Source: Actinomadura sp. DC4
GTDB taxonomy: Bacteria; Actinomycetota; Actinomycetes; Streptosporangiales; Streptosporangiaceae
Assembly (NCBI RefSeq): GCF_030406325.1
Contig: NZ_JAUEQY010000023.1
Location: 124,001 to 188,000 of the forward strand
DNA length: 64,000 bases
Direction of reading: 5' to 3'
Positions 42,100 to 53,100 of the stretch are shown piece by piece (position 1 is the stretch's first letter; the number at the start of each line of letters is the position of its first letter). The notes under the pieces are model-generated. The model searched no databases. It saw nothing but the letters and a program-made list of their open reading frames with translations, and was not told where the DNA came from. A program made the position numbers and the translations under genes.

Positions 42100-42132
42100 A
42101 GTCCCCGCCCGGCAACCGACCGGGCGGGGACT
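42100..42132. terminator. 13-bp-stem hairpin after DUF6069 gene
   Basis: AGTCCCCGCCCGG (42100-42112) pairs perfectly with CCGGGCGGGGACT (42120-42132) around a 7-base loop, starting 10 bases after the stop codon. A classic GC-rich intrinsic terminator, followed by CCGTTCT. Confidence 0.9.
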
Positions 42133-42658
42133 CCGTTCTCAGCGGTGGCGCGGGGCATGAGGTGCATCCCGCCCGTTTGCTGCAAAGCGTTCAGAGACAG
42201 GGACGTCAGGAGAGGATCTTCTCGCGCAGCGCATGACGAGGAGGTGATGGTTGCCGCCTGCGATGATGGGATGCTCCAACCCCAGCCGACGGGGGCGTGG
42301 GGGGCGGAGGCCCCTCACATCGGGGGTTCCAGGGGGTCGCCCCCCTGGGCAAATACAGTGTCCGAGGGGCGACACGAACCAAACGCACATCCCTTCCTTC
42401 TCCGCACGTCGCTCCTGCCGGGCGGTAGATGAGCCGAGTCACAAGGGCGCTTTTAGCTGCGACTCTCTGGATCTCCACGAATCGCGGCCTGCTTGGAGTG
42501 GTAACCACCCGAGCCGGTAGTACCGGGCGGTCGCCGCATTGGCGCTCGCGAGGTAGGCGCGCTTCGGCGTGATTCGCCGTCGTGACGACGCCGCCTCAGG
42601 TCGCTCGTCCGGCTGGTCTACGCGGTCCCAGGTCGTCTATTCGTTGCTGTGGCCAGGA
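42133..42658. other. 526-bp intergenic region with G-rich inverted repeats
   Basis: No gene is supported. At about 42285-42350 there is a very G/C-skewed element (GGGGGCGTGGGGGGCGGAGG and neighbours) ending in an inverted repeat, CCAGGGGG (42329-42336) with CCCCCTGG (42341-42348). Such G-rich dispersed elements are frequent between actinomycete genes. The rest is featureless to my reading. Confidence 0.5.
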
Positions 42659-43753
42659 TCAGTCGTGGCGCAGGACGGCGCCGCGCCAGTCGTAGCTGTA
42701 CGAGTAGGTAAGTGTCGCCGCGCCCCACATCGACGTAGTCCCTGGAACGTTGGCGAGTTCCACCTCCTCCACGCCACGCCCGTCAGGAGCGCCGGACACC
42801 GGTACCGGCGTCCAAGTATCGCCGGTGTGGTGCAGGAGCTCCTTCTTGGCGAACGTCGGCGCGATCTCCGGGATGTCCTGCACCATCCAAACGTCGCCGG
42901 CGCCGTCCGGAGTCACCCCGGAGACCGCGTGCTGGCCCTCCGGAGTCGCGACGCGGGTCCAGGACGTTCCGTCCCAGTGCAGAGCGACCGAACGGTACTG
43001 CCGTGGCTGCCCGTCGGTGGGAAGCCAGTTGTAGTCGCCGACCGCCCAGACGTCGTCCGAGGCGAGCGCCGTGACGCTGTGCAGACTGGTTTCGGCTCCC
43101 GTGGGGGTGGCGATACCGGGTAGCGGAACCCTGGTCAGCGCGGTGCCGTCCCAATGCACGGCGGTGGCGTTCGCTCCGTACCGGCCGACGATCCACACGT
43201 CCTCGTCGGATATGGCGGCCAGCGACTCCAAGGCGCTGATCTGCACGGAGTACGAGCTCCATTCGGTACCGTCCCAGTGCTGGAGGTACGCCGTGCCTTC
43301 ACTGGTGGCGCTGCCGGCCCAGACGCTGTCCGCCGACAGTGCCGTCGCGCCGACCCAGCCGTGCGGCGCCATGGTGGCGTCCGTCCAGCTCTGGCCGTTC
43401 CAGCGCAGGAGACGCCTGGCGTACCCGTCCAGTGCCCACACATCGGTAGGCGAGGACGCCGTTACGCCGTCGAGGCTGCCCGGGAGGGCGTCCGGCAGCG
43501 GCACCTCGGTCCAGGACACACCGTCCCAGTGCTCGGCGAACGGTACGCCTCTGTTCGCGCGGAGCTGACCGCCCACGACCCAGGCGTCATCCGGTGACAC
43601 GGCCGTGACGTCGGCGACAGAGCGGCTGTCGGGCCCGGAGGCGCCGCCGAGCAGCTGGGCCACTTGCCAGCTTTCCGTTTCTGCGCCCGCAGGGCCGGTG
43701 AGCCCACCGAGCAGTAGTGAGATCGCGCTGACGGCAACCGTCAATCGCCGCAC
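42659..43753 (-). CDS. Secreted beta-propeller-like repeat protein
   Basis: 364 residues from GTG 43753 with GGAGAC just upstream. A signal peptide (MRRLTVAVSAISLLLGG, cleavage near PAGAETESW) is followed by about seven repeats, each with a 'DVWAVG' strand then 'HWDGTSWTxV' (for example PDDAWVVGG, TDVWALDG, DVWIVGRYG, DVWAVGDYN). This is the Kelch/propeller-like repeat common in exported actinobacterial proteins. No catalytic site is recognised; the likely role is binding or surface display. It is followed upstream on the same strand by two other exported proteins. Confidence 0.8.
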   Translation of the reverse strand: MRRLTVAVSAISLLLGGLTGPAGAETESWQVAQLLGGASGPDSRSVADVTAVSPDDAWVVGGQLRANRGVPFAEHWDGVSWTEVPLPDALPGSLDGVTASSPTDVWALDGYARRLLRWNGQSWTDATMAPHGWVGATALSADSVWAGSATSEGTAYLQHWDGTEWSSYSVQISALESLAAISDEDVWIVGRYGANATAVHWDGTALTRVPLPGIATPTGAETSLHSVTALASDDVWAVGDYNWLPTDGQPRQYRSVALHWDGTSWTRVATPEGQHAVSGVTPDGAGDVWMVQDIPEIAPTFAKKELLHHTGDTWTPVPVSGAPDGRGVEEVELANVPGTTSMWGAATLTYSYSYDWRGAVLRHD

Positions 43754-43782
43754 TGAAGTCTCCTTAGTGGTGGTTATCCGGA

Positions 43783-45021
43783 TCAATCGGGTGTCGCGCT
43801 TGCGTTCCAGGCGTCGGTGAAGTTCTGGCGGTACTGGTCGTGGACTAGAGAGTTTTCGATCTTGAGGAGGGTTTCGTCGTTGTAGCGAAGGCCGTCGATG
43901 GTGTAGTTCGGGCTGCCGGTGAAGACGACCTTGTCGTCGGGGATGCCGAAGTAATTGCCCTCGACGAGTAGGTACTTGGAGTGGACGTACATGGGCTGGC
44001 GGTTGCCGTCGGGGTCGTTGTAGTGGGCGTTGGAGTTGCGGAGTTCGGGCTCTCCGCCTGCGCCTCCGGGTTGGGTGAGCTGCGTTTTCGCGCCGTCGCC
44101 GAGGAGGGTGTAGAGGACTTGGACCTGGCAGCCTTCGTTGTCGAGGTCCCAGAGTTTGTCGGCGACGGCGGTGCGGGTGAAGAAGTACATGGCGACGCGG
44201 ATGAGGGTCTTGCCGCCGTTGTTGGCGTTGCCGGTGCAAGTGATGTTGTTGAGGATTTCGACGATGCTGTCGCTGTCGACGTCGGAGGTTCCGGCGGGTT
44301 GGGCGCGAGGGAAGAAGTAGACCTTGGCGGTTCCGGCGGTGGTGGAGCGGTAGTAGTCGGCGGTTTTGGCCATGGCGGCCAGGTCGGTGAAGTAGGCGCC
44401 GTAAGCGTTGTAGAGGGCGGTGTTCCCGCTGAGGCTGACGGCGTTGTTCCAGGCGTTCTCCTGCTGGTCGGCGGAGAGGTTGGCGGAGGTCTGGAAGACC
44501 ACGTTGGTGGCGCCGGCGGTGCTGGAGAAGAGCGCGAACTTGTTCTGCATGACGGGGGTGCCGGCGGTACCGATGCAGGCGGCGTCGCGGGTGCAGTTCA
44601 TGGCCCAGGACGCGCGCGTGGTGTCGGTTCCGAGGCCGGCGGTGACCGTGGTCCAGGCAGGCGTCGGATAGAACGTGCCGTCGTCGGGGTTCTGCAGGTG
44701 GGTCGATTCGAAGTCGACGATGACTTTGATGTTCACGCCGCGGGTGTGGGCGCTGGTGAGGTCGTCGGCGATCGTGTCGAGGGTGAGGTACTGGACGGCC
44801 AGGCGGATGGTGGATCCGGGCGCGGCCTGCTGGATGAGCCGGCGGAGGTAGTTGACGATGCGGTATTGCGCGGTCGGCTGTGTCGGGTCGTTGAAGATGG
44901 CGCCGTCGCTCAGGGGCGGGGCGGCTGCTGGTAGCCGCGGCACGGCGTCGGCCGGCGTGGCGGTGAACATGCCGGCGATGGCGATGACGGCGCCGCACAA
45001 GACGGCGGTGGGTCGGGGCAT
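43783..45021 (-). CDS. Secreted phospholipase-D-like protein with degenerate HKD motifs
   Basis: 412 residues with a signal peptide (cleavage near TPADAVPR). Two PLD half-sites are visible. The second keeps HSKYLLVE then GSPNYT, though the canonical Asp is Glu. The first reads VMQNKFALFS, where the normal motif is HNK(x4)D: the catalytic His is Gln and the Asp is Ser. Family context (VVFQTSANLSADQQENAWNN) is otherwise normal. Because both His residues are usually needed, phosphodiesterase activity may be lost or altered; the protein may act as a binding paralogue. It lies 29 bp upstream of the propeller gene, probably one operon with it. Confidence 0.85.
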   Translation of the reverse strand: MPRPTAVLCGAVIAIAGMFTATPADAVPRLPAAAPPLSDGAIFNDPTQPTAQYRIVNYLRRLIQQAAPGSTIRLAVQYLTLDTIADDLTSAHTRGVNIKVIVDFESTHLQNPDDGTFYPTPAWTTVTAGLGTDTTRASWAMNCTRDAACIGTAGTPVMQNKFALFSSTAGATNVVFQTSANLSADQQENAWNNAVSLSGNTALYNAYGAYFTDLAAMAKTADYYRSTTAGTAKVYFFPRAQPAGTSDVDSDSIVEILNNITCTGNANNGGKTLIRVAMYFFTRTAVADKLWDLDNEGCQVQVLYTLLGDGAKTQLTQPGGAGGEPELRNSNAHYNDPDGNRQPMYVHSKYLLVEGNYFGIPDDKVVFTGSPNYTIDGLRYNDETLLKIENSLVHDQYRQNFTDAWNASATPD

Positions 45022-45069
45022 GGTGGGTTCCTCCAGGACGGCGCCGGGATCAGGAACGCGCAGGTCCGG

Positions 45070-46755
45070 TTATCGCGTGAGGTTCGGTCCGGCGGATGTC
45101 TCGACGGGTCCGGATGCGGCGCCGGCGATGGGGAATCCGGGGCCGAAGCAGGAGGCCGCGGTGCTTTCGGCGCAGGTGTCGGTGAACAGCGCGTCCCGGT
45201 TGTAGCGGGTGGCGGAGGTGACCGTTGTGGTGGCGCCGGAGTGGGCGAGGTTGATGACGTAGGCGGCGGCCGTTTCGTAGTCCTGGTCTTCGCGGTGAGC
45301 GGTCACCAGGAGCTGGGACGTGGCGCTCTCGTCGAGAATGCGTACGGCGCGGCCGAAGTACTCTTCGGTCTTGCGCGTACCGCCGACGCCGGGAGTGGCC
45401 TCGTTCAGGAAGAAGTCGGCGGAGGCGAAGATGCCGTTCGCGCCGCCGTAGAAGACGCTGGCGGCGCCGCGTCCGGAGTCTTCGCCGGGGGCGCCGGTGG
45501 CCAGGTCGGCGTAGCCGTCGTGGTTGAGGTCGCCGACGGCCATGGACAGGCCGAACTCATCGCCCGCCTCGGCGCGGTCGAGGCCGCTGACGTCGGGGAC
45601 GAGGGTGTCCTGGCTGATGGTGGTGACCCGGGTCGGGGAGATGCCGTCGGCGGCACCTTTGAGAAGGACGAGCGCACCGGAGTCGGCCTGGGGGCCGCCG
45701 GCGGCCCGGCCGGCATGGACGACGACGTCGGCGGGGTTCGCCTGGCCGCGGAATTTTCCGATGGTGAGGGTGTCGAGATGTTCCAGGGTGTTGGTGGACG
45801 AGACGTTGACGGTGGACAGGCCCGTCTCGGTGACACCGGCGGCGCTGCCGGGGTACACGATGACCGCGCCCTGAGCTCCGGTCACTCCGCTGACGGCCTC
45901 GTTCTGGGTGGTGAAGGCCAGATCGTCGACACCGTCCCCGGTGACGTCTCCGGAGGCCAGTGACCAGCCGAAGTGGTCGTCGGCTTCGGCGGTGCCGACT
46001 CCGGCGTTCGATCCGTCGATGTTCTGCGCGCCGGTTACGGTCAGGCCGTTGGTGGGGCTGCCATAGAGGACGTAGAAGGCACCGGCGTCGGTGAGGCTGC
46101 CGACGTCCTCGTACGGGGTTCCGATGGCCAGGTCGGCGTAGCCGTCGGCGTCGTAGTCGCCGGTCGACAGCGACAGTCCGAACCGGTCGCCTGCCTCGGG
46201 GGCGGCGTTCAATCCGGAGGCGGTCTGGATGATCTGGGAGAGCCCTCGCGATTCGAGGTAGGGGAAGTCGGGTGTGCCGTACAGGACGGTGACCGATCCG
46301 GCATCGCGTTGGAGTACGCCCGCGGGATCGGTCACGTCCTTGTACGGGGCGCCGATGGCGACGTCGGTCAGGCCGTCGCCGTCGAAGTCTCCGGTCGCGA
46401 GGGCGAAACCGAAGGCGTCGCCGGCCTGGGAGGTGCCGGGCACGCCGGGGCTGTCCTGGCTGATCAGCGAGGTCATGGCGCCGGGAAGGTGACTGCCGCC
46501 GGGGATGACCTCGACCGAGCCACCGACGTCGGGGGCCCTGCCGTAGTCGGGCAGCATCCGCGCGGTCGTGGAGGTGACGATGTCCTCGACGCCGTCGCCG
46601 TTGACATCGCTGAACGCCGCCACTGTCGAGGTCGGCGTACGCGGTGTGGCGGCCCGTACGGCCGTCGGCTCGGCGGCGGCAGGCGAGTTCCCGCCGAGGA
46701 CGATCAGGGCGAGAGCCACGGCGATGATGCCACCACGCCGTCTGGGTCGGGACAC
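45070..46755 (-). CDS. Secreted FG-GAP (integrin-alpha-like) repeat protein
   Basis: 561 residues with a signal peptide (GIIAVALALIVLGGNSPAAA). About seven FG-GAP repeats, each with a calcium-binding loop: DVNGDGVEDIV, DFDGDGLTDVAIGAP, DYDADGYADLAIGTP, DVTGDGVDDLAF and DLNHDGYADLATGAP, together with FG(F/L/W)(A/S) turns. These form a seven-bladed propeller used for adhesion or extracellular binding. The C-terminal ~80 residues contain two Cys that could form a disulfide (DTCAESTAASCFG). It is first of the three-gene exported cluster, 48 bp before the PLD-like gene. Confidence 0.9.
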   Translation of the reverse strand: MSRPRRRGGIIAVALALIVLGGNSPAAAEPTAVRAATPRTPTSTVAAFSDVNGDGVEDIVTSTTARMLPDYGRAPDVGGSVEVIPGGSHLPGAMTSLISQDSPGVPGTSQAGDAFGFALATGDFDGDGLTDVAIGAPYKDVTDPAGVLQRDAGSVTVLYGTPDFPYLESRGLSQIIQTASGLNAAPEAGDRFGLSLSTGDYDADGYADLAIGTPYEDVGSLTDAGAFYVLYGSPTNGLTVTGAQNIDGSNAGVGTAEADDHFGWSLASGDVTGDGVDDLAFTTQNEAVSGVTGAQGAVIVYPGSAAGVTETGLSTVNVSSTNTLEHLDTLTIGKFRGQANPADVVVHAGRAAGGPQADSGALVLLKGAADGISPTRVTTISQDTLVPDVSGLDRAEAGDEFGLSMAVGDLNHDGYADLATGAPGEDSGRGAASVFYGGANGIFASADFFLNEATPGVGGTRKTEEYFGRAVRILDESATSQLLVTAHREDQDYETAAAYVINLAHSGATTTVTSATRYNRDALFTDTCAESTAASCFGPGFPIAGAASGPVETSAGPNLTR

Positions 46756-47123
46756 GGGCCACCTCCACGCGTGCCGTCACCGTCTTGGGCTGGGCGAACG
46801 GCGTCGTGAGTGAAACCCACCGAACGTGATCATGGCAAGGTGACACAGATCATGCGCCGATCTCGAATCCACTGTCCTTTTATCTGAATTCTGACTTGGT
46901 CGTAGTCGGTGATCAGCGCCACGAAGCCTCCCGACATTGGATGACCGAAAACTAGGTTTACAGCACCAGTTGACCGTATTCAGCCACTTTCACCGCTATA
47001 TGCGCTTTTAGTTATTGACGTCTGTTGGTGGTTTTGAGGTAGAACCCGGGTGACTTGACTCGAGCCGATCACCGAGGTGTGGGCGCCGGATGCGCCGCCT
47101 TGGCGGCGCCTGGGGAGGTTCGC
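46756..47123. other. 368-bp divergent region upstream of the RHS toxin gene
   Basis: It lies between the FG-GAP gene (minus) and the RHS gene (plus), so both promoters should be here. Bases about 46850-47040 are AT-richer than the surroundings (CGCTTTTAGTTATTGACGTC, with a TTGACG -35-like element). No gene is supported. Confidence 0.5.
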
Positions 47124-50100
47124 GTGCACGCTCGTGTCTCGGCCGGACGCTTGGTCACGGCGATCGTGGCCGTACTGGCCGTCGCCATCGGCATTCTCGC
47201 AACACCCCCCGCCGTACGGTCGGTGAGCGCCGAGACGATCGGTACGAAGCCGTCGGTTCCGGGCCGGCCCCTCCACGCGGTCGCGGCCGAGGCCGATCCG
47301 GAGGCGAGTCCGCCGCCGCGTCGCCCGGCGCCGCAGTGGCCGACGGCGGGTGCCGCGGAGGTGGCCGTACCCGCGGAGACGAACAAGGCGACGAACGCAT
47401 CGTGGGCGCGGGCGGGCGGCCTGCCGGTCTTCGTCGGCCCCACGACCGCGGACACCGGCAAAGCAGCGGCGGCCAAGGCCGTACCGCCCTCACGGGTACG
47501 GGTCGAAGTCGCCGGTCAGGACGTGGCGCGGCGGTTGGGGGCGGCCGGGCTGGTCGTGCGGGTACACCGCCGTGACGGAGGCGCGCAGGCGGGCCCGGTC
47601 GCGGTGGCGCTGGACTACTCGGGCTTCCGGTACGCCTACGGCGGGAACTACGCCGACCGGCTGCATCTGTACGAATTTCCGGCGTGCGCGCTGACCACCC
47701 CCGATGTGCCGGCGTGCACGCAACGCACGCCCGCGCGTTCGAGCAACGACGTACGCTCCGGCCGGGTCACCGCCCGCGTCGACGCGGCCCCGGAAACGGC
47801 CGCGGGCGCGGCCGACACGGCGTCAGTGTTCGCGCTGGTCCCGACCGCGTCCGGAAACCAGACCGGGGACTACCGCGCGACCGACGTACGGGCCTCCGGC
47901 AAGTGGGAGGCCGGGCAGGCGTCGGGGGCGTTCGGCTACTCCTACCCCCTGGTGCTCCCGCCGTCACCGTACGGGCAGGCGCCGGAGCTGGGTCTGTCGT
48001 ATGACTCCCAGTCGGTCGATGGGCGTAGCTCGGCGGAGAACTCGCAGGCGTCCTGGGTGGGGATGGGCTGGGATCTGCAGGCCGGGTTCATCGAACGCAA
48101 GTACAAGCCGTGCGCCGACGACGCCGGATCGGGCCAGGACGCGCTGAAGACCTGGGGGGATCTGTGCTGGGACTCGCCGGTCGCCGGCAAGGACGACGGC
48201 GCGGTGTACGTCATCTCCCTCGGTGGTCACACGACGGAGCTGATCTGGGACTCGGCGACCAGCCGGTACCGGATGAAGGACGACCAGGACTGGAAGATCG
48301 ACCACCACACCAGCGGCGGTCACGGCGCGGACGATGAGTACTGGGTGATCACCGCGCCGGACGGCACCCGGTCCTACCTCGGCTACGGCGCCGACCCCAC
48401 CAAGACGACGGCCAATGCCACGAACTCGGTGTGGACGGTGCCGGTGATCGGCGACGACGCGGGCGAGCCCTGCCACAACAGCAGCACTCCGGCGTCCATG
48501 ACGCCGTGCACGCAGGCGTACCGGTGGAATCTCGACCGGGTCATCGATCCCGACGGCACCGAGAGCGCCTACTACTACACCGCCGAATCCAACGCGTACA
48601 AGCGCCACCAGGGCGGCGCGGTGCAGTCCTACATCCGGGGCGGATACCTCGAGCACATCGAGTACGGGCTGCGCGAGGACCAGCCGGCCGGCACTCCCGC
48701 GCCGGACAAGGTACGGTTCGCCTCCTTCAACCGGTGCGTCGAACGCAACGCCGTCGACGACCCGTACGACGACCCGCCGGCCACTTGCCCGACCGTCGCC
48801 TCCGGCGGGTCGGATTCCTACCCGGACGTACCGGTCGACCTGGTCTGTACGACCTCGTGTTCGAGCGAGTCACCGTCGTTCTTCGTCGTACACCAGCTCG
48901 CCCAGGTCGTCACCCAGGCCCGCAAGATCGACGGCTCGGCGGGCTATGACGATGTCAACACCTACCAGCTGAAGTACGCCTACCCGGGCACCGGCGACAC
49001 CACCTCCCCATCGCTCTGGCTGGACTACGTGCGCGCCATCGGCCACATGGGCGACGGCGGTGACATCAAGGCGCCGGTCGTCGACTTCAACGGCACCAAC
49101 TACAACAACATCGCCACCCCGGGTGCCGCGTCGGTGAACATGCGGCGGATCACCACGATCCAGAATGACCTGGGCGGCGACACCCACATCACGTACGGCC
49201 TGCCGAACCCCTGCAACACGTCCCTGTCGGACTGGTCGGGCACGCACAACACCGCGGACTGCTTCCGCTCCTACTACACGCCGACCGGCGGCACCGCGCA
49301 GTGGGGGATCTTCAACAAGTACATCGTCACGCAGGTCACAGACACCGACCGCGTCGGCGGCAACCCGGACCAGTCCACCAGCTACACCTATTCCGGCGCG
49401 GACGGCTGGCGCTTCGACGACGACCTGTCCCGCTCGACCGACCACCAATCCTGGTCGGACTGGCGCGGCTACAAGACCGTGACCGCGACCGCGGGATCCT
49501 CATCTGACCCGGCCAAGCGCGGCGTCACCTCCACCACCTTCTTCCGTGGGCTGAACAACGACCGTACGACCACCGGCGGCAGCGGCGCGTTGCGGCACGA
49601 GACGGTCACCGACTTCGACGGCCACGTCTACGACGACGACCACTTCCTCAACGGCCGCACCCTGCAGACCCGCACCTGGACCGACACCAGCGCCAGCGTC
49701 GACGTCGCCTCGACCCGCTACACCTACTACCACTCGGCGATGACCGCCGACGGGCCCGGCTTCCACAACGCCGTCATCGTCCGTCCCGACGGCACCCACA
49801 CCCGCGCCCGGAAACGCGACGGTAGCTACCGCGTCACCGCGACCGACAGCTCCTTCGACGCCCACGGCCGACCCACCCAGACCCTCGCCGAAGGCGATCC
49901 CGGCGACTCAGGCGATGACCGATGCACCACCACCACCTACGCCGACAACACCGCCGGCGGCATGTGGATGCTCTCCTATCCCGAGACGGTCACCCTGCAC
50001 TCCGGCTCGTGCACCGGCGCCATCGCCTCCAAGTCCGTCTCCCTGTACGACGGAGCGAGCGCACCCGGCGCGGCCAACGCGCCCACCGCCGGCAACGCCA

Positions 50101-53100
50101 CCCAGGTCCGCGTCTACCGCGACGCCGACACCTACACGCTGATGAACAAGACCTACGACGCCTTCGGCCGGCCCACCTCGATGACCGCCGCCAACGGCAC
50201 CGCGGCCACCGACGACGACACCAGCACGATCAGCTACCGACCCGCGACCGGCTGGCCCGCCGACGGCGTCACGACCGTCAACCCGCTCGGCCACACCACG
50301 GTGTCCTACTCCGACCGCCGCGACGGCGCCCTCACCAAGACCGTCGACGCGAACCAGAACGTCACCGCCCTGGACTACGACACCCTCGGACGACTCATCC
50401 GGGTGTGGGGGCCCACCGAACCCCGCCCCGCCGACCCCGACGAGGGAACCCCCACCGAGCGGTTCACCTACGTGACGCCGTACCAGGGCATCGGCGCGCC
50501 GTCCGGACCGACCATCGTCCGCAGCCAGCAGTACGAGGGCGGTGACGCCTCCGACCCGAACTGGATCAGCTCCTACGCCTACCTCGACGGCTTCGGCCGT
50601 ACGAACGAGGTGCAGACCACCGCACCGTGGGGCCCGGAAACCGGCCGGATGGTCGCCGTCACCCGCTACGACGACCGCGGCCAGGTGGCCGGCCAAACCG
50701 GGGTGCCCGTCTACAACTCCGCCGCCGCCGGGAACGGAGTCCTCAACCCCGACCAGGGTGTCATCCCGTCCTGGACCAGCCACACCTACGACAGCGCCGG
50801 CCGCGAGACCGAGTCCGCCTTGTGGTCGGTCGGGACCAAGAAGTGGTCCGCCCTCACCGACCCGGCCGCCGACACCACGGTCGTGACCCCACCGTCGGGC
50901 GGCAAGACCGCCAGCACCGTGGACGTGTTCGGCCAGACCACCGCGATCACGCAGGACTCCGACGGCGACGCCGAGGCCACCACCCGCTACGCCTACACCG
51001 TCCGCGGCGAACTCGCGCAGATCACCGACGCGGACGGCAACGTCGCAACCAACGGCTACGACTGGGCCGGACAGCGAAAGACCAGTCACGACCCCGACGC
51101 CGGGGACGCGACCTACACCTACGACCCCGCGGGGAACGTGTCCTCGACGACGGATGCGGCCGGCACCATCTCCTACACCTACGACGCGCTCAACCGCCGC
51201 CGCGTCCAGTACTCCGGCCAGCCGACCACCGGAACCCGCCTCGCGCAGTGGGACTTCGACCCGCCCGGTGCTCTGGGCCAGCCGTCCGCCGCCATCCGCT
51301 ACACGGGCGGTCAGGCCTACCGCAGCGACGTCCTGGGGTACGACGCTCGATACCGCCCGAAGGGCACCCGCGTGACCATCCCCAGCACACAGGGCGCGCT
51401 GGCCGGCAACTACGACACCACCTACACCTACGACCCAGCCGACCACCTGACCTCCGTCACCTACCCGGCGGCCGGTGGCCTGCCCGCCGAGAAGGTCAGC
51501 ACCCGATACAGCGGAATCACCGGCACCCCCCTCGCCCTGACCAGTGATCTCGGCAGCGGCTACACCTACGTCAAGCGCAACTACTACTGGTCCACCGGCG
51601 AACTCGCCCAACGCGACTACGGCTCCGCCGGCGACATCGCCCGCGCCTACACCTACGAAGACCCCACCGACCGGCTCACCCGCGTCCGCACCATCATGGG
51701 CAACGCCGGCGACTCACCTTCCGACGCCCAGAACGACACCTACGCCTATGACAAGGCCGGCGACGTCACCTCGATCACCGACACCCTCGCCACCGTCGGG
51801 GAAGACGAGATCCCGCAACGCCAGTGCTTCACCTACGACGGCATCAGCCGTCTCACCGGCGCCTGGACCACGACCGGAGCACCCGGCTGTACGGCCGGCG
51901 CCGCCGGCGCCGACACCGGGGGACCCGACCCGTACCAGCTGGCGTACTCCTACACCGACTCCGGCAACATCAAGACCGTCGCCGACAACGGCGTCACCAT
52001 CGGCTACAACTACCCCACCGCCGGCCCCAACGCCGTACGGCCGCACGCCGTCACGTCGATCACCCACCCCACCGGCACGGACAACTACACCCACGACGCC
52101 TCCGGCCAGTTGTCCGCCCGCACCGTCGCCGGCAAGAACACCACCCTCGACTGGAACGAACTCCACCAGCTGACCACCGCCACCACCGGAGGTTCCAGTA
52201 CCGGGTTCGTCTACGACGCCGGCGGCGAACGCCTCATCCGATCCGACCCCGGTGCCACCACCCTCTACCTCGGAGGGATGGAGCTGCGCGCCGCCGGCGG
52301 ATCGGTCACCGCCACCCGCTACTACAGTCTCGGCGGTGCCACCGTAGCCCTCCGCCACACCGGAGATCCCGCCGCGACCTGGCTCACCGCCGATACCCAA
52401 GGCTCGGCGCAGCTGTCGATCCAGGGCTGGACCGGCACCATCGCCCGCCAGCGCTACCTGCCCTTCGGCGCCCACCGCGGCGACCGCGACGACATCACCG
52501 CCACCCAACGCGGCTTCCTCGGCCAAACCGAAGACCCCACCACCGGCCTGGACGATCTCGGCGCCCGCTACTACGACCCCACCACCGGCGCCTTCATCAG
52601 CCCCGACCCTCTCCAAGCCCCAGGCGAGCCTCAACAACTCAACCCCTATGCCTACGCCGCCAACAACCCGACCACAGCCAGTGACCCCAGCGGGCTAATG
52701 CCCGATGGACCTTTCATCACCCAAACAGGCCACGTCGCCGGCGGCGCGCGTTCCAACGGCGGCTCCGGTCTGCCCGACTCCGTCGCGACTCCGTGCTCGT
52801 CCGGATACTGCCTTTACCACCCACGGTCCTGGGACGATGTCCCGGGCGCCTACGTTCCCGGCGTCAACGTCCCCCGAGCGATCCACGCCACGTCGGGGGC
52901 CTTCGGCTGGATGCCCGGCATCGGTGACGTCGCAGACGTAGCCGACGCCATCACCTATGCCATTGACGGCAAGTACGCGGACGCGGCCATCTCCGCAGCG
53001 GGCGTCTTCCCGCTCGGAGAGATCCCGAAGACAATCCGCAATCTTCGGAGAGGTCTCAAAGTCGCTGAGGAAGCGGGCGAAGCCGGGCGGGCGGGCGAAC

